Assembly (NCBI GenBank): GCA_902783575.1
Contig: CACZRP010000077.1
Span: 1-39,604, forward strand
DNA: 39,604 nucleotides
Source of the DNA: an uncultured Eubacteriales bacterium
Lineage (GTDB): Bacteria; Bacillota; Clostridia; Lachnospirales; Bianqueaceae
Direction: 5' to 3'
The translations under genes and the position numbers were made by a program. The notes beneath the pieces are model-generated. The model saw only the letters and a list, made by a program, of their open reading frames with translations. It was not told the origin of the DNA and ran no database searches. Each line of letters opens with the position of its first letter. Position 1 is the first letter of the stretch. Shown here piece after piece: positions 34,172-39,604 of this stretch.

Positions 34172-35617
34172 TTATCCCAAAGAAATCAGTGAAGGAGCCA
34201 GTACAATCATGAGAACAGCCACCAGCAGCAGTGTCAGCGGGAAGATCAGCTTCGTATCTGCCGTTTCCGACATCTCCCTGACTCTTTTTTTCTTCTGTTC
34301 CCAGGCTTCTTCCGTAAACTCGTCCAGTCTTTGAATCAGATAGGCTCCGCCTCTGCGCTCACTCAAAAGCAGCATCCGGATGAGCCGTCGGATTTCGGGA
34401 ATGGGATTGCGGATCAGCATCTGTTCCAGGGCTTCCCTCAGACTGATTCCCTCTTCTACCTCTTCTCCTACTCTGGCTATTTCTTCATAGAGATAATTGA
34501 TGCTGTTATCTCTTTTTTTCTGCCGGTAATCCCTCCCCAGCCGGATAAAGCAGGCCGGCAAGGTCAGTCCGGCTCCGGTCAGAATCGACAGCTCCCCCGT
34601 CAGTTCCGGCAGACGGAGCAGGATCTGCCGGTCTCTTTTTTTCCATTCGTTCTTCTGCTCCTGCTCCTGGAAAAACCAGACCAGCAGGCCAGCCAGAAGA
34701 GAAATAATCAGCCAGGGAAAAACCGAGGCTTTTTCTTCCGCGCTGATGACGATCACATCGCCCGCTTCGTTTGTTTCGGGTATCTCCATTCTCTCCTCCG
34801 ACAGATAGTCTCCCTGCCGGATTTTCCGAGCCAGGACCTCCATTCGCTCGGGGAGACTCATTTCATTAAGCGGTCCCTGAATCAGATAAATCACTTCGCT
34901 TTTTTTCAGATTCCTGATTTTTCCGGTGATTCTCAGCCAGAGAGTCCTCCTTTCCGCGCCGGCCTCTTCCAGCAGCGTTCCGTCGGCCCGGATCCATTCC
35001 GGACTCAGACTGGTATAATGAAAGGTGACATCCTGATACGCATCAGGCAGTTTCACGGAACTGAAAATCTTTCTTCCATTCAGCAATCGGATATAGTCCA
35101 TGGCCTCCGTGAGTCGGGCCTGGGCTTCCTCTTCCGTCATTTCCTTTTCGGGGATGGAGAGCACCATGGTTTTTTCCGATCGTGAAGCACCATCCGTCAG
35201 AGTGAGGCGGATTTTCTCTCTCCGGGCGCTTTCCCCATAAGCCGGCCTTTCCAGCTTGGGAAGATCGTTTTCTTTTCCGTCAGAACCAACCTTCGGAAAA
35301 GAGGTAATCAGCCAGAAGCCGAACAAAATGATCAGACCCAGGGTCAGGGTCCCGATTCTTCTGGCCTGAAATCTTCGATATCTCTCTTTTCCCTCCGTTT
35401 TTCCCAGAAGACGGATGAATTGGGCCTCCAGAGCACTTTCCCGATGCTTTCTCCGGTTTCTCCCCGGCCGATGGTCAAGCATCCACAGCCCCCAGGGCAT
35501 CACCAGCCTCTCAGCCAGGGGTGCATCCCGTGATTCGGCACTGCCGTATCCCCTGAGGAGAGGCCAAAACATCCAAAGCACCAGTATCACCCAGGCGCCA
35601 AGGGCAGCATACCACAT
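34172..35617 (-). CDS. tadC: TadC-like inner-membrane platform protein with inserted extracytoplasmic domain
   Basis: The 481-residue protein ends in a T2SSF (GspF) cytoplasmic domain at about 330-455 and a final membrane segment at 457-478, matching TadC. Before it lie membrane segments at about 3-20, 87-107 and 299-317. Between the second and third is a domain of about 190 residues (108-298), beta-rich, with LTLTDGASRSEKTMVLS and a MTEEEAQARLTEAMDY helix. TadC proteins are usually near 300 residues and lack it. With TadB it forms the base on which TadA drives pilin insertion. The ATG at 35617 follows AGGAGG and lies 9 bases after tadB. Confidence 0.82.
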   Translation of the reverse strand: MWYAALGAWVILVLWMFWPLLRGYGSAESRDAPLAERLVMPWGLWMLDHRPGRNRRKHRESALEAQFIRLLGKTEGKERYRRFQARRIGTLTLGLIILFGFWLITSFPKVGSDGKENDLPKLERPAYGESARREKIRLTLTDGASRSEKTMVLSIPEKEMTEEEAQARLTEAMDYIRLLNGRKIFSSVKLPDAYQDVTFHYTSLSPEWIRADGTLLEEAGAERRTLWLRITGKIRNLKKSEVIYLIQGPLNEMSLPERMEVLARKIRQGDYLSEERMEIPETNEAGDVIVISAEEKASVFPWLIISLLAGLLVWFFQEQEQKNEWKKRDRQILLRLPELTGELSILTGAGLTLPACFIRLGRDYRQKKRDNSINYLYEEIARVGEEVEEGISLREALEQMLIRNPIPEIRRLIRMLLLSERRGGAYLIQRLDEFTEEAWEQKKKRVREMSETADTKLIFPLTLLLVAVLMIVLAPSLISLG

Positions 35618-35626
35618 GAAGGCCTC

Positions 35627-36463
35627 CTAAAGTTCGATGCGGGACAATCTGGCGCTGAGCCAGAAGCTGATCCCGCAGAGCAGGCCGGCTCCCAGCATGA
35701 CCATCTGTCCCTGGGCAGACTGATACAGCGGGGTAAGATAACCGGGAGACATAACCATCAGCAGGAGAATGATCAGCAGGGGCAGAACACTCATGAGCTT
35801 CTGTTCCAGCTTCTTTCGGGCCAGCAGCACCCGCAGCTCCTGTTGGATTTCCATCCGGTCCTGAAGCTGACGGATGGTCTGCTCCATAACCTTGGCGATG
35901 TTTCCCTCGGTTCTTTTGCAGATCTCTACGGTTCTCGAAAGGGATTCCATCTCCTCCAGGTCCAGCCGCTGGGCCATCCTTTCCAGCAGAAATTCAATGG
36001 GAAATCCCAGCTTCATTTCCTGAAGGACTTCCTTCCACAGAGGATAGACCGCAGGAAGAGAAGAAGGATCCATGTCTTCCAGACACGCCTCCCAGGCGCC
36101 CTCCAGAGACCGTCCGGCCCGCAGAGATACCACCAGCTGATAAAGGGCTTCCCGCATCTGTTTCTGAAGCTCGCTTTTCCTTCGCGCCCTAAGCTTCCGC
36201 CGGAATATGCCTGGACCGATACAGGCACCGAAAGCCGAAAAAACGCACAGAACCACAGGACTCCGAAAGAACAGAGAAAGGACTCCTCCCATCAGCAAAG
36301 CGCCGGCGGCGGCTGAAAGCGCGCGCTGGGCTGGCGTCAGTGACAGAAAATCCGCTGTTCTTTCCCCGCCGGGAGGCAGCCTCTGCTTCTCGGCAGGAAC
36401 TGGCGTCAGTCTGTTCAAGAACCGGAAGAATTCCGGTCTGACATATTCTGATCGGTGTGCCAT
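35627..36463 (-). CDS. tadB: TadB-like inner-membrane platform protein
   Basis: The 278-residue protein has membrane segments at about 46-66 and 69-86, a T2SSF domain at about 100-220 with LRAGRSLEGAWE and the conserved KRTEGNIAKVMEQ region, and two further membrane segments at about 222-244 and 252-272. This is the TadB layout. Its start overlaps tadA by 49 bases with a GGAAAGG site upstream. Together with TadC it should anchor the TadA motor to the membrane. Confidence 0.9.
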   Translation of the reverse strand: MAHRSEYVRPEFFRFLNRLTPVPAEKQRLPPGGERTADFLSLTPAQRALSAAAGALLMGGVLSLFFRSPVVLCVFSAFGACIGPGIFRRKLRARRKSELQKQMREALYQLVVSLRAGRSLEGAWEACLEDMDPSSLPAVYPLWKEVLQEMKLGFPIEFLLERMAQRLDLEEMESLSRTVEICKRTEGNIAKVMEQTIRQLQDRMEIQQELRVLLARKKLEQKLMSVLPLLIILLLMVMSPGYLTPLYQSAQGQMVMLGAGLLCGISFWLSARLSRIEL

Positions 36464-37587
36464 AGGACCTTTCCTTCCTCATCCAGTTCCATCACGGCGG
36501 ACAGCTCGATTCTGCCTTCCCGGGGTTCACCCACCTCGTCAATCTGGCAGACCCGCCGCTTTCCGTCAGGCATTTTCCTCACAAAAATCAGATAATCCAG
36601 GGCGGAGGCAATCTGCATGCGCACGGCTTCCAGAGGGATTTCCATCCCCATCCAGACCATGGATTCCAGCCGGCGCAGCATGTCCCGGCAGGAATTGGCA
36701 TGGCCGGTGGACATGGCCGCATGACCGGTATTCATGCCGCTCAGCATATCGATGGCCTCCTGTCCCCGGACCTCCCCCACAATGATTCTGTCCGGATTCA
36801 TGCGGAGGGATGCCCGGATGAGGTCCCGAAGGGATATCTCGCCTTTTCCATCCGGCCCCGGAGCCCGGGTTTCCAGGCGCACCACATTTTCGGGGCCCTG
36901 AATCCTCAGCTCCGCCGAATCCTCCATGGTGATCACCCGCTCATCTTTCGGAATCAGACCCGCCAGCGCACCCAGCAGGGTCGTTTTTCCCGAGGATGTG
37001 CCTCCGCAGATAAAAAGGTTTTTCCTCTGAATCACCAGATCCTTCAGAAAGTCTGCGGTTTCACGGTCCAGGGTTCCTGAAAGCACCATATCCTCCAGGG
37101 TGATGGGATCCTTCCGGAATTTCCTTATGGTCAGCAGAGATCCGGAAAGAGATACCGGAGGCAGCACGGCGCTGACTCTGGAACCGTCAGGAAGCCTGGC
37201 ATCCACGATGGGGGAAGCCTCGTTCACCACCCGGTTCACACTGCCCACAATCTGCTGGATCAGATCCTCCAGCCGCCGCTCGTTCTCAAACCTTTCCGGG
37301 TAGAGACTCATCTGTCCGTCCCTGGTAATATAGATTCTGTCCGGTCCGTTCACCATGATATCCGTTACCTCGTCGTCTTCGAGGATGGGCTGCAGCACAT
37401 CCATTCTCCGGATCGAGTTAAAGATCCGTTTTCCGATCCTCACCCTCTCCTTCAGGGTAAGCTCCAGAGACTGGCCAAGGGCCTGAAAAATCAGGTCACG
37501 GACCCCCTCATCGGTGTAGATCTGCCTGTCTCTGGCCTTCTCCTTCACCTGTTCCAGAAGAGAAGCATACATTTCGTTGTTTTTCAT
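36415..37587 (-). CDS. tadA: Tad pilus secretion ATPase TadA/CpaF
   Basis: The 390-residue CpaF-type ATPase powers Flp pilus assembly. It has an N-terminal domain, then Walker A G195-GTSSGKT202, a GEVRG-containing Walker B region near 265, [13 protein letters not shown] and [13 protein letters not shown] as arginine-finger and His box regions. The ATG at 37587 overlaps the tadZ stop (ATGA); a longer start at 37632 would lie inside tadZ. All catalytic motifs look intact, so this is the active motor of the locus. Confidence 0.95.
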   Translation of the reverse strand: MKNNEMYASLLEQVKEKARDRQIYTDEGVRDLIFQALGQSLELTLKERVRIGKRIFNSIRRMDVLQPILEDDEVTDIMVNGPDRIYITRDGQMSLYPERFENERRLEDLIQQIVGSVNRVVNEASPIVDARLPDGSRVSAVLPPVSLSGSLLTIRKFRKDPITLEDMVLSGTLDRETADFLKDLVIQRKNLFICGGTSSGKTTLLGALAGLIPKDERVITMEDSAELRIQGPENVVRLETRAPGPDGKGEISLRDLIRASLRMNPDRIIVGEVRGQEAIDMLSGMNTGHAAMSTGHANSCRDMLRRLESMVWMGMEIPLEAVRMQIASALDYLIFVRKMPDGKRRVCQIDEVGEPREGRIELSAVMELDEEGKVLWHTDQNMSDRNSSGS

Positions 37588-38600
37588 CTCAGCTGCGGGA
37601 GAAGCTCCCGGACTTTTCTCTGATAGGCACATTCCCCAAACAGGCTCATGCTCTTATCCCAGGGCAGAAAGATCATCCCCGGATTCTTTCTTCTTTCCTT
37701 TCCGGAGGATTCCCCTGTTTTCAGAGGATTCTCGCACCAAAGGGGCACGGTTCTGCTTTCCCAGGAGGGATCCATGGAAATACGGTTTTTCCGGTATTCA
37801 TCCTCCGCCGATCCGTCCTCCAGCCGGAATATCCTGTCACAGAGGGAAAGGACCTGGCGGCTGAAACGGCTCAGATGGCTTCCCAGATCCACCAGGATAT
37901 AATCGTAGTTTTCCCCTATTTCCTGCAGAAAGCTCTCCTGCTGCTCCTGATCCATATCAAACAGATCTCCCCAGACCGGGGGCGGTGCAATGATCTGGAA
38001 AAGGGCATGACCCTTCAGACCCTCGGAAGCCTCATCCAGCCTTCGTCGGAAGGTTTCCCTGTCCTCCGCCAGGAAGCTATAGCCCAGATCTCCCAGGTGA
38101 CAGGCTCCTTTTAGTCCGAGAGAAGGAGGAAGAGACATATCAAAACTGAGTCCGAGAACCCGGGGCGGTCTGCTCCCTGTCCCGGCGAGGGCCTGTCCGA
38201 GGCTGAGCATCAGACTGGTGGAGCCGATACCGCCATGAAGTCCCCAGATACCGACCCAGCGTCTTTTTTCCGTTTTTTCCTCCGCCTCCGGCTCCCTGCG
38301 GTTTTCTCCGTCTTCCTGAACCGAAAGAACCTGCCTTGCGATCTGCTCCGCGCTCTGATAGGGATTGATTCCATCCTTTTCTGCCAGCAGCAGTATCCGG
38401 TCGGGGGATAAAGATCGTTCCCGGAAGACATCGTCCGTCAGAAGAATCAGCCGTCCGGGACATTTGACTCCTTTCTTGTGATAGACAGGATCGTAGACCC
38501 TGGCTTCCATCTGCTCATCGAAATACTTGTTGAAATAATCAGCCAGTCTCAGCGCATAGCGGCGGTCCCTGACATCGATCCAAACATATATTTTTTCCAT
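37584..38600 (-). CDS. tadZ: TadZ/CpaE-like protein with degenerate P-loop
   Basis: The 338-residue protein has an N-terminal receiver-like region (about 1-95), a charged linker, and a MinD/ParA-like domain from about 114. Where active members have K-G-G-x-G-K-T, this one has H122-G-G-I-G-S127-T: both the signature lysine and the P-loop lysine are missing. A distant DYILVDLGSH segment stands for the Walker B region. CpaE/TadZ proteins place the pilus at the cell pole, and ATP use can be lost in the family. The ATG at 38600 follows GAGG; a longer frame upstream runs into the leader. It heads the Tad operon directly after an attenuator-like hairpin. Confidence 0.82.
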   Translation of the reverse strand: MEKIYVWIDVRDRRYALRLADYFNKYFDEQMEARVYDPVYHKKGVKCPGRLILLTDDVFRERSLSPDRILLLAEKDGINPYQSAEQIARQVLSVQEDGENRREPEAEEKTEKRRWVGIWGLHGGIGSTSLMLSLGQALAGTGSRPPRVLGLSFDMSLPPSLGLKGACHLGDLGYSFLAEDRETFRRRLDEASEGLKGHALFQIIAPPPVWGDLFDMDQEQQESFLQEIGENYDYILVDLGSHLSRFSRQVLSLCDRIFRLEDGSAEDEYRKNRISMDPSWESRTVPLWCENPLKTGESSGKERRKNPGMIFLPWDKSMSLFGECAYQRKVRELLPQLR

Positions 38601-38609
38601 TTTTTCCTC

Positions 38610-38651
38610 AAAAAAAGCCCGGGCGATGGGTCTTGAAAGGCAATCCCGGGC
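38610..38651 (-). promoter_or_regulatory. Attenuator-like terminator in the tadZ leader
   Basis: On the minus strand GCCCGGG (38645-38651) pairs with CCCGGGC (38617-38623) across a 21-base loop, followed by seven T residues (38610-38616), only a few bases before the GAGG of tadZ. A terminator here would stop the Tad transcript before its first gene, which is the usual plan of a leader attenuator. Confidence 0.65.
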
Positions 38652-38660
38652 CTGTTGCCT
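38638..38660 (-). promoter_or_regulatory. Possible antiterminator stem competing with the tadZ attenuator
   Basis: AGGCAA (minus strand, 38655-38660) can pair with TTGCCT (38638-38643). This 6-base stem would trap the left terminator arm GCCCGGG in its loop, so the two structures exclude each other. The stem is short, so this is a hypothesis. Confidence 0.45.
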
Positions 38661-38747
38661 GTCTAAGAATCCGGCATGATCTTCTGAAAAAAGTCTCGAA
38701 TACCATAAGACACATCGAAAAATGCCCATGCCCCTTCCGCAAATGAA

Positions 38748-38753
38748 ATCATA
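38748..38753 (-). promoter_or_regulatory. Candidate -10 box for the Tad operon
   Basis: TATGAT on the minus strand lies within a long inverted repeat. No acceptable -35 box is found 16 to 18 bases upstream, so the Tad promoter remains unplaced. Confidence 0.25.
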
Positions 38754-38800
38754 ATGAAACAGCTTACGCTTCTTGCAGAAGAAAGCGTAAGCTCATTATG
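38750..38800. repeat. Long inverted repeat upstream of the Tad operon
   Basis: CATAATG (38750-38756) pairs with CATTATG (38794-38800), and inside it AGCTTACGCTT (38761-38771) pairs with AAGCGTAAGCT (38783-38793), extended by three more pairs with one bulged base. One flank has four unpaired bases. No T run follows on either strand, so it is not an intrinsic terminator. Confidence 0.8.
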
Positions 38801-38809
38801 GGATAAGAG

Positions 38810-38889
38810 GCAGGTTTCAGCCATTTATGTGAATTAAAAATCCCGGGGACAGGGCAGCGATTCCGGCAAACCTGCTTCTTCAGCCATTT
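38810..38889. repeat. Direct and inverted short repeats in the Tad-guaB intergenic region
   Basis: TTCAGCCATTT occurs at 38816-38826 and 38879-38889. GCAGGTTT (38810-38817) is inverted as AAACCTGC (38868-38875). The pairing would loop out about 50 bases. No gene is seen in 38601-39095. Confidence 0.6.
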
Positions 38890-38913
38890 TCTGCTGAAAA
38901 CATCAGCCGCTCG

Positions 38914-38943
38914 GAGGGACAGATCTCATAAGATCCGTCCCTC
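38914..38943 (-). repeat. REP-like palindromic element
   Basis: On the minus strand GAGGGACGGATCT pairs with AGATCTGTCCCTC across a TATG loop, 13 pairs with one G-U. Nearby are further copies of GGGACAG. The GGGACAG/GGGACGG vocabulary resembles dispersed palindromes of clostridial genomes, from memory. The G-U pair suggests function as RNA on the minus strand. Confidence 0.55.
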
Positions 38944-39031
38944 TGTCCCCTGCCTGATTCCGTCTGTCCCTTCCCGTCAATTTGACCACAAAACCCGGAC
39001 AAATCCCTGTTTACTTTTTCGGGAAAACGAA

Positions 39032-39060
39032 TTGATATTGTCACTTTATACTGATATAAT
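39032..39060 (+). promoter_or_regulatory. Promoter of guaB
   Basis: TTGATA (39032-39037), 17-base spacer, TATAAT (39055-39060). The leader is only about 30 bases, too short for a purine riboswitch. Confidence 0.88.
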
Positions 39061-39095
39061 AACTGGAAATCTATCAAAATAAAGAGGAGAAACAC

Positions 39096-39604
39096 ATGGC
39101 TTACTACTACCCCGAACCTTCCCATACTTTCAGCGAGTACCTTCTTGTGCCCGGTTATTCCGGTCCCGACTGCATTCCCTCTAATGTTTCGCTGAAAACT
39201 CCATTGGTCAAATACCGCAAGGGGCAGGAAGAGTGCCCGATCTCTTTGAATATTCCCATGGTTTCCGCCATCATGCAGTCTGTTTCCGGTGAACGGATGG
39301 CTGTTGCTCTGGCCACTGAAGGCGGCATGTCCTTTATCTACGGCTCCCAGTCCATCGAAGACGAGGCAGCCATGGTGGCCCGGGTCAAGAACTACAAAGC
39401 CGGCTTCGTGCCCAGCGATTCCAATCTTTCTCCCGAAAACACCCTGGCTGACGTGCTGGCTCTGAAGGCCAAAACCGGTCACAGCACCATGGCTGTGACG
39501 GAAGACGGTACCGCCACCGGCAAGCTGGTGGGTATCGTTTCCAGCCGAGATTACCGTGTGAGCCGTATGGATAAATCCACTAAAGTCGCGGATTTCATGA
39601 CTCC
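39096..39604 (+). CDS. guaB: IMP dehydrogenase, 5' part (cut by window edge)
   Basis: The frame starts at ATG 39096 after AGAGGAGA and runs off the right edge, giving about 169 residues. The product begins [21 protein letters not shown] and has [29 protein letters not shown] split over the first barrel strands, then a segment with [13 protein letters not shown] typical of the CBS domain inserted in IMP dehydrogenase. IMP dehydrogenase makes XMP from IMP, the first committed step to GTP. The N-terminus with EPSHTF is that of the longer IMPDH form. The catalytic loop is beyond the window. Confidence 0.93.
   Translation, partial: MAYYYPEPSHTFSEYLLVPGYSGPDCIPSNVSLKTPLVKYRKGQEECPISLNIPMVSAIMQSVSGERMAVALATEGGMSFIYGSQSIEDEAAMVARVKNYKAGFVPSDSNLSPENTLADVLALKAKTGHSTMAVTEDGTATGKLVGIVSSRDYRVSRMDKSTKVADFMT

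Noticed and set aside
38601..38900. c-di-GMP-I riboswitch before the Tad operon
   Set aside because: Expected for pilus genes, but the conserved GCAAAxCC-type core and tetraloop receptor bases are not found.
38880..39482. Minus-strand frame crossing the guaB promoter
   Set aside because: It is antisense to guaB and its promoter, with no supporting signal.

Overview
The window looks like a chromosomal segment of a Gram-positive, moderately GC-rich clostridium, most likely Lachnospiraceae-like. This rests on gene content and order (secA-prfB, dnaE-pfkA, rpsF nearby), strong AGGAGG-type ribosome binding sites, lipobox lipoproteins, a Tad pilus locus without outer-membrane parts, and promoters of the TTGACA-17-TATAAT class. 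I found no tRNA, rRNA, CRISPR array, insertion sequence or prophage. The first and last genes (rpsF, guaB) are cut by the window edges.

Layout. Positions 1-15211 are an all-minus-strand run: the start of rpsF with its own promoter and leader; then, in transcription order from the right, a serine hydrolase, a small lipoprotein, a short QueG-type reductase, a CYTH protein, a Sel1-repeat membrane protein with a NERD-like tail, secA, prfB, a lipoprotein alpha/beta hydrolase, dnaE and pfkA, which ends at a clear terminator. Positions 15316-19658 hold a Gfo/Idh/MocA oxidoreductase plus sugar isomerase operon and a membrane Cache-HAMP-PP2C phosphatase. Positions 19738-22269 are on the plus strand: pyk and a second xylose-isomerase-like TIM-barrel protein, closed by a bidirectional terminator. 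Facing it is the threonine degradation operon tdh-kbl, with an inverted repeat over its promoter. Then come methyltransferase-hslO-LytTR regulator, and a divergent GH78-type glycosidase.

Positions 29462-38800 are the most interesting part: a ten-gene Tad (Flp) pilus operon on the minus strand, in the order tadZ, tadA, tadB, tadC, flp, tadE-like, DUF5702-like, a second TadE/F-like pseudopilin, tadV prepilin peptidase and a DUF6382-like protein. Nearly every junction overlaps or is a few bases long, so it reads as one translationally coupled unit. It should make, process and extrude a thin surface pilus. Several parts are unusual: TadZ has lost both P-loop lysines, TadC carries a roughly 190-residue domain between membrane segments, and the last pseudopilin ends in two identically spaced His/Cys motifs. 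A terminator-like hairpin with a seven-T run sits directly before the tadZ ribosome binding site and has a possible competing antiterminator, which suggests control by attenuation. The roughly 500-base gap upstream is rich in inverted repeats. guaB starts on the plus strand beyond it.

All calls are by reading the sequence; no database search was run.
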